Shown here in pieces: positions 1 through 9,008 of a stretch of 61,850 bases of DNA; the first letter of the stretch is position 1, and each line of letters starts with the position of its first letter. This DNA comes from Saprospiraceae bacterium. Its GTDB lineage: Bacteria; Bacteroidota; Bacteroidia; Chitinophagales; Saprospiraceae. Made by a program: the position numbers and the translations under genes. The notes below the pieces were generated by a model. That model searched no databases and was not told the origin of the DNA. It was given only the letters and a program-made list of their open reading frames with translations. The stretch covers positions 35,328 through 97,177 of the forward strand of contig JAHDGF010000012.1 in the NCBI GenBank assembly GCA_020627785.1, written 5' to 3'.

Positions 1-170
1 GCTGAAATGATCGAAAGCAACAAATGAGAAAGTAAATTAGAAAAGGCGGCCAGTATCTGAGAATCGTTTTATTCATATAGAATATAACTTCGTCTGAGGC
101 AGCCATATTAGACCTCACAAGTCACTAGGAACACTTCGATTGATTTTATGAAGTTAGGATATGGATCAAA

Positions 171-198
171 AAAAAGAGCGTCCGGAGACGCTCTTTTT
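171..198 (-). terminator. Rho-independent terminator after ftsK
   Basis: A perfect hairpin with arms AAAAAGAGCGTC and GACGCTCTTTTT and a CGGA loop lies 36 bases beyond the ftsK stop codon. The A and T tails make it usable in both directions, so it could also end a plus-strand transcript entering from the left. The preceding 170 bases show no gene that I can support. Confidence 0.85.
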
Positions 199-234
199 CA
201 TTGGCTTTGTAACCAACCTATTTTGAGTTCTTTA

Positions 235-2913
235 TTATTGTTCTTTTAAATGCTTGATGTACTGAGCAAGTTCGATTTCTGAATGGAACAATACTTCTCT
301 CGGCTTGGAACCATTGGTATCGCCAACGATACCCAACGTATGCATTTGATCCATAATTCTCCCGGCTCTGTTATACCCCAATTGCAACTTACGTTGAATC
401 ATAGAGGTAGAACCATGCTGGTTCCCTACAACTAATCGGGCAGCATCTTCAAACTGACTATCTAGATCTGACCACTTTAAATTCTTACCAGTACCACTGA
501 TGTCAGATTCTTCGCTAACCTCTGGCAATAAGAATGGCTGCGGGTAACTTTGCTGCGCATCAATGTGATCAATCACTTTTTCTACTTCTGGAGTATCAAC
601 AAATGCACATTGTAATCTCACCAATTCTGAACCAGCGGTAAACAACATATCTCCCATTCCTACCAATTGCTCTGCACCTTTAGAATCTAGAATCGTTCTA
701 GAATCTGTCAGAGACATAACCTTATAGGACATTCTCGCTGGGAAGTTGGCCTTGATCATACCTGTGATAATATTTGTCGTCGGACGTTGTGTCGCAATAA
801 TTAAATGAATTCCAATCGCTCTTGCTAGCTGTGCTAATCTAGCCAATGGTAATTCGATTTCTTTTCCGGCGGTCATGATTAAATCTGCAAACTCATCGAT
901 AACCAAGACAATGTACGGCATGTACTTGTGTCCATTTTCAGGATTCAATTTCCTTTCAATGTATTTCTTATTGTACTCTTTTATATTTCTTACCCTCGCT
1001 TTTTTCAATAGATCATATCTATTGTCCATTTCGATGGTCAATGAGGTTAAGGTATGTATCGCCTTAGACGTATCCGTTATGATCGGCTCTTCTTCATCTG
1101 GTAAGAAAGTAAGGAAGTGTTTATCCAATTTAGAATATGGATAAAGCTCCACTTTCTTAGGATCGATCATGACAATCTTCACCTGCGATGGGTGTTGCTT
1201 ATATAGCAAGGACATTAGAATAACATTGATTCCTACTGACTTACCTTGTCCTGTTGCTCCAGCAATCAGGAGGTGAGGCATCTTGGTTAAGTCTGCTACA
1301 AAGATTTCATTAGAGATCGTTTTTCCTATGGCGATGGGCAGGGCCATTTTCGCTTTTTGGAATTTATCAGTAGAGATGATTTCCTTGAAAGAAACAATGC
1401 TCTTTTTCTTATTAGGCACCTCGATACCAATGGTTCCTTTTCCAGGCATCGGTGCAATGATTCTAATTCCCAATGCGGCCAAACTTAAGGCAATGTCATT
1501 CTCCAGATTTTTGATCTTATTGATCTTGGTACCTGGCGTAGGAATTATTTCATAAAGTGTTACTGTTGGACCTATCGTTGCACGTATTCCCTTGATGGAA
1601 ATTTTGTAGTGAGATAGCGTCTCAACAATTTGATTTTTATTTGCTTCAAGCTCTGCTCTATCAATTGAATTTTTACGATCCTCGTAATCATCTAGATAGT
1701 CAAGACTTGGATATTTATAACCTTTAAGGTCTGCTTTCGGATCGAAAGGAGGTAGATTATAATTGTCTTCTTCTTGGACTGGCAACACCTTTTCTGGAGT
1801 TGTTGGCTTCTCTACCATTTCAAACGGTAGGTCTGAAGGCGGAGCGGTCTGTCCAGGAATCGGCATCTGATCAGAAGGAGTTGTATTTATCTTTACACTC
1901 ACCTCCTCTTCACTCACTCCTGGTACTTCTTCAGCCATCGGAGCAGCAGCTGCCGTAGACTCTTTTAAAGTTGAGCCAGTGAATGATTCTTTTATCTGTG
2001 TAGGATTCACTAGATCCAACATTAGGTCTTTTAAAACTTTTGGGGTTTCTCTTTTCTTTTCTTTCTTTTCTTGTGGCGCATTCTCAATCTCCATATCGAA
2101 GTCTGGAAATGCTGAAGGATTATTTAAAGGCGATACTTCTTCCGTTTCTTCAATTTCTAAATCGTGAACCTCTCCTTCCATCTCGTTCATCTCCTCTTCT
2201 AACTTCCCAAGGTAACCTCCAATTTTCTTTGGTGCTTTTTTGCGAGACTTTTTAGCAGGGGCTTCCGCTAAGTCAGCACTTGCATGAAAAAAGTCGAAGC
2301 TAGGTAGGCTAAATTTGCCGAAAGGCATATTCATACCAGCTAAAGAAGGACTCACTTGTGGATTTAAAAACCAAACTGTACTGAATCCAAGAATCATTAC
2401 GATGAAAAGGAATAATCCCAATCGACCAACAAAATTAGTCATCCAAATAAACACGGTTTCTCCCATTACTCCACCCCAACTAAATGCTGAATTGTAAAGT
2501 AAAAATTCAAAAACGATGGATAACATGGCCATAGATAGTATGGTATAGACGGAAAATTTTACGACGTCCATCAATGGTGTCTGCATGATCATGGCAAGCC
2601 CTAATCTTCCTAAGATTAAAACGAAACCAAAGGAACTCAGACCGAATCCCCAATAGAAAAATGAATTGGATACAATTGCTCCAAGTCTACCAAGCCAGTT
2701 ATCTACAGACACACCGCTTTCCAGTAAAATGGACCATGAGTGCTGTAATACCTTGTCCTGATCTGCAGACCAAGTAAAAAAGTAGGAAACAAATGCTATG
2801 ATTAGATATAAAGCCAGAAAAAGGCACAACAGACCCGATATCTTCCAGGTCCTTTCATCATTAAGGATATTCGAAAAGCCCTTCTTTGAGCTTTTTCTTC
2901 TCTTCTTCGCCAT
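235..2913 (-). CDS. ftsK: DNA translocase FtsK/SpoIIIE
   Basis: Septum-anchored motor that pumps chromosomal DNA during division and supports dimer resolution. Four hydrophobic segments lie near residues 26-47, 83-105, 120-143 and 155-183. A long acidic, Pro/Lys-rich linker runs to about residue 430. The motor follows, with Walker A GATGQGKS at 552-559 and Walker B LVIDEFAD with D673/E674. A winged-helix gamma domain that reads DNA polarity closes the protein (about 825-885). At 892 residues it is a full-length FtsK with a shorter linker than in E. coli. The gene stands alone and is followed by a strong hairpin terminator. The ATG start is favoured because the N-terminus is Lys/Arg-rich directly before the first membrane helix. 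Identification is secure from motifs and domain order. Confidence 0.97.
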   Translation of the reverse strand: MAKKRRKSSKKGFSNILNDERTWKISGLLCLFLALYLIIAFVSYFFTWSADQDKVLQHSWSILLESGVSVDNWLGRLGAIVSNSFFYWGFGLSSFGFVLILGRLGLAMIMQTPLMDVVKFSVYTILSMAMLSIVFEFLLYNSAFSWGGVMGETVFIWMTNFVGRLGLFLFIVMILGFSTVWFLNPQVSPSLAGMNMPFGKFSLPSFDFFHASADLAEAPAKKSRKKAPKKIGGYLGKLEEEMNEMEGEVHDLEIEETEEVSPLNNPSAFPDFDMEIENAPQEKKEKKRETPKVLKDLMLDLVNPTQIKESFTGSTLKESTAAAAPMAEEVPGVSEEEVSVKINTTPSDQMPIPGQTAPPSDLPFEMVEKPTTPEKVLPVQEEDNYNLPPFDPKADLKGYKYPSLDYLDDYEDRKNSIDRAELEANKNQIVETLSHYKISIKGIRATIGPTVTLYEIIPTPGTKINKIKNLENDIALSLAALGIRIIAPMPGKGTIGIEVPNKKKSIVSFKEIISTDKFQKAKMALPIAIGKTISNEIFVADLTKMPHLLIAGATGQGKSVGINVILMSLLYKQHPSQVKIVMIDPKKVELYPYSKLDKHFLTFLPDEEEPIITDTSKAIHTLTSLTIEMDNRYDLLKKARVRNIKEYNKKYIERKLNPENGHKYMPYIVLVIDEFADLIMTAGKEIELPLARLAQLARAIGIHLIIATQRPTTNIITGMIKANFPARMSYKVMSLTDSRTILDSKGAEQLVGMGDMLFTAGSELVRLQCAFVDTPEVEKVIDHIDAQQSYPQPFLLPEVSEESDISGTGKNLKWSDLDSQFEDAARLVVGNQHGSTSMIQRKLQLGYNRAGRIMDQMHTLGIVGDTNGSKPREVLFHSEIELAQYIKHLKEQ

Positions 2914-3064
2914 GAATAATCGATTTTTGGATAATCAATACAAAGAAAGACAATATCTTACATATTACAAAATTCTTTAATATATTAAATTGTTGTCTTA
3001 GTTGGTACTAACCCTGCAAATTGTTAAAACTTATTATAAATTCGCATCGAATTAAATAGTTGTC

Positions 3065-4195
3065 ATGACACATAAAATACTAATCGCAGGAGCAGGGGGC
3101 ATCGGAAAAGCTACAGGTTTAATCTTGGCGGAAAAATCTGATTTTGACTGTGAAATCTACATTGGAGATAGATATGAATCTTCAAGTAACGCTTCTAAAA
3201 AGTTCATTGAGGATGGAGCAGCCAATGGTTGTAAGGTCGTAGCCTTCACAATTCCTGAATCTGGATTGAGCGATGAATTTGAGAAAGTATTGAAGGAATG
3301 TGACATTATTTTAGATTGTCTACCGGGTAGTCAAGCTCCAAGATTGGCTAAACTGGCTGATTCACACGATTTACATTATGCGAATCTCACAGAATACGTC
3401 AATGAAACCGATCAGGTAACTAAGATTGCGGAAAACTCAAACAAAGGGTTTATTCTTCAAACAGGTCTTGCGCCAGGATTCATTAATGTATTGGCGATGA
3501 AATTATTTAATGATTTCACCTCGACGCATCAGGTGGAAAAAGTCGAGCAGATTAAAATGAAAGTGGGAGCTTTATCTGACCATGTTTTGGCACCATATTT
3601 TTATGCCTTTACTTGGAGTCCGATCGGTGTAGCCACGGAGTATGTAAAAGATGCCATTGCTGTTAGAAATTATGAGACCATTAAGATTCCATCGCTTTCG
3701 CAAATACAGCCGATCATTATTGACGGACAATCATACGAAGAGACCTTTACTTCAGGTGGTGCGGCAGATTTACCATTGGCACTTGAAGGAAGAGTGAGTG
3801 AATTGGATTATCAGACCTTGAGACACCCGGGACATTATGCATGGGCAAAGGATATTATAAAGAACACTCCAGCGGGTGCTGATGTGATTCAGAATTTGGA
3901 AACGACCATGCTTAATTCCATACCTGCCATTGAAGATGACAATGTCATTGTATTCGCTAGTGTTATTGGAAAGGATAATAATGGTGTGCTCAGGGCAAAT
4001 GAAGCTTCTTATAAAATTAAGCCGACCTATGTTGGAAAGCAAAAATTAAGAGCCATTCAGACGACCACTGCTGCTCCACTCTGTGAAGCAGCAAATATGT
4101 TATTGACTCAAAATCTAAAAGGGCCTGTATTCCAGAGCATGATTGATCCAGAGAAATTTATGAATGGGCCGTTTGTTAAAGCCATCTACGGATAA
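3065..4195 (+). CDS. Saccharopine dehydrogenase family NAD(P)-dependent oxidoreductase
   Basis: A Rossmann-fold oxidoreductase of the saccharopine dehydrogenase/carboxynorspermidine reductase superfamily. The dinucleotide-binding motif GAGGIG is at residues 9-14, followed by an acidic residue at the end of the second strand (GDRYESS) and the family-typical DCLPGS and TGLAPGF segments. Length (376 aa) matches single-domain members; no lysine-ketoglutarate reductase domain is fused. Substrate cannot be told from sequence: candidates are the last step of lysine degradation or synthesis, or polyamine metabolism. It is transcribed away from ftsK and has no operon partner. The ATG at 3065 is the first in-frame start and directly precedes the nucleotide-binding strand. 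Confidence 0.85.
   Translation: MTHKILIAGAGGIGKATGLILAEKSDFDCEIYIGDRYESSSNASKKFIEDGAANGCKVVAFTIPESGLSDEFEKVLKECDIILDCLPGSQAPRLAKLADSHDLHYANLTEYVNETDQVTKIAENSNKGFILQTGLAPGFINVLAMKLFNDFTSTHQVEKVEQIKMKVGALSDHVLAPYFYAFTWSPIGVATEYVKDAIAVRNYETIKIPSLSQIQPIIIDGQSYEETFTSGGAADLPLALEGRVSELDYQTLRHPGHYAWAKDIIKNTPAGADVIQNLETTMLNSIPAIEDDNVIVFASVIGKDNNGVLRANEASYKIKPTYVGKQKLRAIQTTTAAPLCEAANMLLTQNLKGPVFQSMIDPEKFMNGPFVKAIYG
3693..3704 (-). repeat. TTTGCGNAAGCG motif copy 1 (N=A)
   Basis: Exact match on the minus strand (CGCTTTCGCAAA on plus), inside the saccharopine dehydrogenase-like gene, where it encodes part of SLSQI. Confidence 0.8.
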
Positions 4196-4221
4196 GGTCA
4201 AGTTCAGATCATTGATTTTTT

Positions 4222-4245
4222 AAGGTCGTACTTTCTTACGGCCTT
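4222..4245. other. Intergenic hairpin, function unknown
   Basis: Arms AAGGTCGTA and TACGGCCTT (nine pairs, one G-U) enclose a six-base loop, 27 bases after the oxidoreductase stop. A T-run precedes it rather than follows it, so it is not a standard terminator for the plus-strand gene. Confidence 0.3.
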
Positions 4246-4346
4246 CATGGTTTGCATGGAGTTTTCCCAGACAAAGCTGCGCTAAATAGTGACATCTACT
4301 TCACTGGTTAGACATATTGTGGTATTTTTAGTCAAACTAAGAATTC

Positions 4347-6857
4347 ATGATGCTAAGATCAATCTTACCCACTTTATTTGTTTTCAGTTTATTCTCCTGC
4401 TCACAACCCCAAGCTGATTCAGTCGAGAAGGTAAAGGAAGAATACTATCCGGACGAGGATTATTTTAGCAAGCGAAATTATCCTGAAACAACCTTTGATC
4501 ATGTGAGCTACTTTAAGAAGATTGAAAAAACCAAAAGTGAATTTGCGAGCAGAGTTATTATGGGCACCTGGGAAGATCAAGGTCCTGGAAATATAGGAGG
4601 CCGAATAAATAAGATTGCTGTCAATCCGAATAATGATTTAGAGATATACTTAGGCTTCGCAAGAGGCGGTGTTTACAAAAGTATAGATGGGGGTATACAT
4701 TGGAATTCCATTTTTAATGAATTCAATTATCTGTCTACCTCACACATTGAGATTGATCCCACCAACTCGGATATCTTATACATTGGTACCGGAGATGAGA
4801 ACATCAGCCACTATCCTGCCATTGGGAATGGAGTTTATAAATCTGTAGATGGCGGAGAAAATTGGGAGAGTCTTGGTCTCAGTGAAGCGGGGATCATTTC
4901 CAAAGTCACGGTTGCGCATACGGACAATAACATTGTATATGCTTCTGCGATGGGAATCCCATTTGAAAAAACCAATGATCGAGGAGTTTATAAATCTACC
5001 AACGGGGGTCAAGACTGGGAGCAAGTTTTATTTGTAAATGACTCAACAGGTATTATTGATATGGTCGTTGCCCCAGGGAATCCTGACATCGTTTATGCAG
5101 CAGGTTGGAATAGACTTAGAAACAATAATATTTCAAGAATAGCAGGACCAGATGCCAAAATTTGGAAAACCATCGATGGAGGAGAGAACTGGAGTATGAT
5201 GGAAAATGGTTTGCCAGAAGGTGATCTAATCAGGATAGGTTTAGATATGTATGGAGAGGATGGCAACACGGTTATTGCCTCCTATAGTGCGTCCGTAGAT
5301 ACTACGGTCTGCAATAGTACAGGAAACCAATTCTTAGGAATTTATAAAACCAATGATGGTGAGAATTGGGAAGAAGTTCCAACGGAGAATAATTTCAACT
5401 GTGGTTTCCAAGGTGGCTTTGCTTGGTACTTTGGAAAAGTAAGAATTAATCCAAACAATGAAGAAGACATCTCACTATGTGGAGTGAACTATTTAAGAAC
5501 ACAAAGTAATGGTGAAAATTGGGAGTCTTTTGATCAGGAAACACCGGGTGTCTCCTTACATGTGGACTTTCATGACATCGTTTACCTCAACGATAAGATA
5601 TACGCTGCTACAGATGGAGGAGCCTACGTTTACGATCCAATCACTGGCTGGAGAGACCTAGAAAATATTTCAACCAATCAATTCTATCGAGTGGCTTACA
5701 ATCCACATGAGCCTGATCAATATTATGGCGGATTACAAGACAACGGTTGCGTTGGTGGTAGCAATGCAGACATAAACTCTTGGGATAGATTATCTGGTGG
5801 AGATGGGTTTCAGCTCCAGTTTAAGTCAAATGACCCGAGTGTTTTTTATACAGAATCTCAAAGAGGTGGCATTAGAAGGTGGACAGATTTTGGAAATCAA
5901 TCCATGGGTTATACCCAAGGTCTGAATAATAATAGAAACTGGAATATGCAATATATTCTTAGTCCACATGATCCTTCGATCTTGTTTACTGGTACTGACC
6001 GTATGTATCAAAGATTCGACACGGAAGATTCCTGGTTTGAGATCAGCGATAACCTTACAGACGCTGCAGAGGATCCGCTTGGGTTTTTTCAGCACGACAT
6101 CACTTGTCTTTCTCAATCACCCCTTAACCCAAATATATTGACCTGTGGAACCAGCGATGGATTTGTTTGGGTTACGGATGACCTAGGGACTTCTTGGAAT
6201 CAAATTAATGGAGATCTACCTAGGCGATACGTGACTGAAGTAAAAACTTCGCCGACCTTTGATCAGACCATTTATGTGACCTATAGTGGATTTAAAAATA
6301 ACGACTTTACACCACACATTTTTAGGTCAGACAATTTAGGAGCGGATTGGATTGACATCAGTGGAGACCTTCCTCAAATTGCAATAAACGATGTTTATAT
6401 TGTTCCCAACACCAATGATGAAACCATTGCTGTAGCAAATGAGGCTGGCGTATACTTGACAGAAGATGCTGGTTTAACTTGGGATAGATTGGGAGAAAAT
6501 TTACCATACATCCAATGTTTAGATCTTGAATACAATCCGATCAACAACGAATTGATTGTAGGGACTTATGGACGTGGATTGCAGACCTTTGATTTGACGC
6601 AGATTATGGATACACCCGTTAATGAAATTGAAGAAGAAATAAGCTTTGAGCTGTATCCAAATCCAGCCAAAGATTTCATTAATATTCAAGGGAACATAGA
6701 TCGTCAAGGTAGTTTTGAATTGGCAAATCAAAGTGGTAAAATCCTTTCAATTTACGATGCAAACATTCAAAGAATTGATGTTTCAAATTTGCCGAAAGGC
6801 AGTTACTTCTTAAAAGTAAAGGGAACAAAACAAATCCAGAAATTTATCAAAATGTAA
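4347..6857 (+). CDS. Asp-box/sortilin-like repeat surface protein with T9SS type A sorting domain
   Basis: An 836-residue exported protein. The N-terminus carries a lipoprotein signal with lipobox LFSC and Cys18. Most of the protein is a beta-propeller of BNR/Asp-box repeats: at least eight S/T-x-D-x-G-x-x-W-like units are visible, such as KSIDGGIHW, KSVDGGENW, KTIDGGENW, RSDNLGADW and TEDAGLTW. This is as in VPS10/sortilin-like and xyloglucanase-type propellers. The last ~75 residues form a T9SS type A sorting domain starting near ELYPNPAKDF and ending LPKGSYFLKVKG...KFIKM. No catalytic pair typical of GH33 or GH74 could be assigned, so a binding or adhesion role is as likely as hydrolysis. 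Coexistence of a lipobox and a T9SS C-terminal domain is odd, because T9SS cargo normally uses signal peptidase I. Single gene with its own leader. Confidence 0.85.
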   Translation: MMLRSILPTLFVFSLFSCSQPQADSVEKVKEEYYPDEDYFSKRNYPETTFDHVSYFKKIEKTKSEFASRVIMGTWEDQGPGNIGGRINKIAVNPNNDLEIYLGFARGGVYKSIDGGIHWNSIFNEFNYLSTSHIEIDPTNSDILYIGTGDENISHYPAIGNGVYKSVDGGENWESLGLSEAGIISKVTVAHTDNNIVYASAMGIPFEKTNDRGVYKSTNGGQDWEQVLFVNDSTGIIDMVVAPGNPDIVYAAGWNRLRNNNISRIAGPDAKIWKTIDGGENWSMMENGLPEGDLIRIGLDMYGEDGNTVIASYSASVDTTVCNSTGNQFLGIYKTNDGENWEEVPTENNFNCGFQGGFAWYFGKVRINPNNEEDISLCGVNYLRTQSNGENWESFDQETPGVSLHVDFHDIVYLNDKIYAATDGGAYVYDPITGWRDLENISTNQFYRVAYNPHEPDQYYGGLQDNGCVGGSNADINSWDRLSGGDGFQLQFKSNDPSVFYTESQRGGIRRWTDFGNQSMGYTQGLNNNRNWNMQYILSPHDPSILFTGTDRMYQRFDTEDSWFEISDNLTDAAEDPLGFFQHDITCLSQSPLNPNILTCGTSDGFVWVTDDLGTSWNQINGDLPRRYVTEVKTSPTFDQTIYVTYSGFKNNDFTPHIFRSDNLGADWIDISGDLPQIAINDVYIVPNTNDETIAVANEAGVYLTEDAGLTWDRLGENLPYIQCLDLEYNPINNELIVGTYGRGLQTFDLTQIMDTPVNEIEEEISFELYPNPAKDFINIQGNIDRQGSFELANQSGKILSIYDANIQRIDVSNLPKGSYFLKVKGTKQIQKFIKM

Positions 6858-6895
6858 TGGACTTATTGAATTCAATTCCGGTAAGAATTTTCTTC

Positions 6896-6918
6896 ATCAT
6901 TTTTTCCAAAATGATTTT
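6896..6918. terminator. Weak convergent terminator candidate
   Basis: The hairpin ATCATTTT-TTCC-AAAATGAT, followed by TTT, lies between two convergent genes. The stem is entirely A/T-rich apart from one pair, so it would be weak. Confidence 0.4.
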
Positions 6919-6930
6919 AGTCCGGTGATG

Positions 6931-7368
6931 TTATTTTACCCAATAATCAACCACGGTAACATCCTCAACGTAAGGCCCAATAAGGTCAACAAATTCTTTA
7001 TGTGCTGGATGAGGAATATATTTATCTCTGCCTTCCTCCGATAAAAAGCTTACCAGAAAACAATGGGTGAGTCCTTTATTTAATCCTTCAGGACTATTGT
7101 TTAAACCCCATTCAAAGGAGTGGATTTCAGAAATCTTAGATGGTAGCGCAGCAAATTCAGTTTCAATTTTTTCTACAATCGCTGGCGTGGCATTTTTATT
7201 AAATTTGAATAGGACAACATGTCTCAGTAATTTTGGCGCCACTGGAGTTTTGACAAGTTCTTGAACTTCATTTTGGGATTCAAGTTTTCCCGGTGTATTG
7301 CCACAAGAATAAACGACAAACAAAAGAGTGAAAGATAAGAAGCAATAACGATAAGCAGCTGGTATCAT
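6931..7368 (-). CDS. Dabb-domain (dimeric alpha-beta barrel) lipoprotein
   Basis: A small lipoprotein with a stress-responsive alpha/beta-barrel (Dabb) domain. I place the start at the ATG at 7368, not at the upstream in-frame ATG at 7404, because this yields a normal signal peptide (basic AYRYC, hydrophobic core, lipobox VYSC). After a short linker, the Dabb domain covers roughly the last 100 residues: LRHVVLFKFN, then the FEWGLNNSPEGLNKGLTH core, FLSEEGRDKYIPHPAH and the final VVDYWVK strand. Dabb proteins dimerise; some act in polyketide or stress-related chemistry, but many exported Bacteroidota members have no known function. It lies 92 bases after the T9SS repeat gene on the same strand and may be the last gene of that transcript. 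Confidence 0.8.
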   Translation of the reverse strand: MIPAAYRYCFLSFTLLFVVYSCGNTPGKLESQNEVQELVKTPVAPKLLRHVVLFKFNKNATPAIVEKIETEFAALPSKISEIHSFEWGLNNSPEGLNKGLTHCFLVSFLSEEGRDKYIPHPAHKEFVDLIGPYVEDVTVVDYWVK

Positions 7369-7460
7369 AATTTTAGTTTGGTTCAGACAAGAATGAATGA
7401 ACAACTAAGGTAAACAAACTAAAATTAGATTGAGTCTACTTTTAAATTAACGCTTACAAT

Positions 7461-8984
7461 TTATCGATCAATCTGGATCTTTTGATAGTAACTTTTGTCC
7501 TTAGATCTAATTTCAACTAGATATAATCCTGAAGACGTTTCGCCAACTGAAATTGCATGATTGATATCCGCAGAAGGATTTGAATAAACGACTCTACCTT
7601 GCATGTCGTAAATCGTAATATCTAGGTTTCCTTGAAGTCCAGGTGCTTGGATGGTAAATTGACCAGAATTTGGATTGGGAAAAATTTCAATGCTTGGATC
7701 AAAATTATTTTCGTTTAGATTCACAAATACAGGCGACAATTTCATTACCCAAAAATCGAAGCTTCCATTATTTAGCGGAAAATCACCATTGATGGAATTG
7801 GTATTACCTGTGGCAACTATTCCGCCATCAAAGGTTTCTTTTGCATCAAAACATTGATCGATTCCTCCGCCACCAAAAGTCTGTTCCCATTCAATTTCTC
7901 CGTCGTCATCAATTTTAAAAATCCAAATGTCTATCAAACCACTATTATTTGCAACATCTTGATCCGAAGATCTAGTCCACCCTCCTACTAGATAGCCACC
8001 TGTAGACGCATTCCTAACCGATAATGCTCGGTCTTGTTTCTCTCCTCCGTAATTCCCCTCCCATTCTAAGTCTCCATTTTCATCTAATTTCACAAGCCAT
8101 GCATCTTGACCACCGTAGTTATCAGAAACATCTCCATCACCAGAAGCTGTGTAAGCAGCAACAATGTATCCTCCATCGGCTGCTTGTCTAATAGACCTCG
8201 TGGCTTCACTTTCAGATCCTCCATATGTTTTTGACCATTCTAGTTCTCCGTTCTGATCCATTTTAATTACCCAAAGGTCATTTCCTCCATTGTTACCTTC
8301 TAATACACCATCCACTGAATTGGTGCAACCTGCAGCTACATAACCAAAATCTGAGGTCTGTTGTATGGAATAAATTTCTTCAGAAATACTTCCACCATAT
8401 TCTTTCATCCACTCTAATTCTCCACCCGGGCTTAACTTGATAAATAGTCCTTTACTAATATTATCGCCTGGGGCCAGCCCGTTGGAGTTACCAGCAAGCA
8501 TATACCCGCCATCCGCAGTTAATGATAAAGAATGAACCAAGTTATTAAATGGAGTACCGTGGAATTTTTGCCATTCAATTTCCCCATTAACATCTAATTT
8601 TAATAAAGAAAAATCTGTAATTCCATTGTGTTCAACAATATCACCATCATCACCAAATGACCCAGCAATGGCATAACCACCATCTGCTGTTTGCTTCACA
8701 TCATAGGCCCTATCGAATCTTGTGGAGCCAATGCACTTTTCCCATACAATAACACCATCATCATCCAATTTGATGATCCACCATTCATCTGAAAAGCTTT
8801 CACTATCTTTTGCTCCAACAGCAATGTAACCACCGCCCGCTGTCTCCGTCACTGCCAAGCCAATTTCACTTCCAGAATTCCCATAATTGTAAACCCATTC
8901 AATTTCGGTTTGAGCGAAACTAGTTGAGCTAAAACAAAGGAGTATCAGAAGTAAAGAAAATATTTGAAGTGTTTGACTTTTCAT
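7461..8984 (-). CDS. Secreted repeat protein with T9SS type A sorting domain
   Basis: A 507-residue secreted protein of a kind common in Bacteroidota. A signal peptide ending SFAQ is followed by seven tandem units of about 50-55 residues. Each carries a GGY-x3-G core (GGGYIAVGA, DGGYAIAGS, DGGYMLAGN, DFGYVAAGC, DGGYIVAAY, TGGYLVGGW, DGGIVATGN) and a W/D-x-K-L-D-x-x-G-x-x-x-W strand. This periodicity indicates a beta-propeller or stacked beta-sheet. The C-terminus is a T9SS type A sorting domain (IFPNPNSGQF ... LYLVEIRSK ... QIDR). It starts 24 bases after the anti-sigma-like gene and is therefore probably co-transcribed with the ECF sigma/anti-sigma pair. It may be a surface product whose assembly or export is sensed by that pair. 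Enzymatic activity is not evident. Confidence 0.85.
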   Translation of the reverse strand: MKSQTLQIFSLLLILLCFSSTSFAQTEIEWVYNYGNSGSEIGLAVTETAGGGYIAVGAKDSESFSDEWWIIKLDDDGVIVWEKCIGSTRFDRAYDVKQTADGGYAIAGSFGDDGDIVEHNGITDFSLLKLDVNGEIEWQKFHGTPFNNLVHSLSLTADGGYMLAGNSNGLAPGDNISKGLFIKLSPGGELEWMKEYGGSISEEIYSIQQTSDFGYVAAGCTNSVDGVLEGNNGGNDLWVIKMDQNGELEWSKTYGGSESEATRSIRQAADGGYIVAAYTASGDGDVSDNYGGQDAWLVKLDENGDLEWEGNYGGEKQDRALSVRNASTGGYLVGGWTRSSDQDVANNSGLIDIWIFKIDDDGEIEWEQTFGGGGIDQCFDAKETFDGGIVATGNTNSINGDFPLNNGSFDFWVMKLSPVFVNLNENNFDPSIEIFPNPNSGQFTIQAPGLQGNLDITIYDMQGRVVYSNPSADINHAISVGETSSGLYLVEIRSKDKSYYQKIQIDR

Positions 8985-9008
8985 AATAATTGATTTAGTT
9001 AAGTGCCA

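Noticed and set aside
1..170. A gene or RNA at the left edge
   Set aside because: No open frame, tRNA-like cloverleaf or known RNA motif could be supported in this stretch.
2313..6801. A 17-base sequence AAATTTGCCGAAAGGCA shared by ftsK (about 2312-2328) and the Asp-box gene (about 6786-6802)
   Set aside because: Resembles the 12-mer but does not match its spacing. One shared 17-mer in 62 kb of AT-rich DNA is not far from chance, and I found only one further loose relative near 33876.
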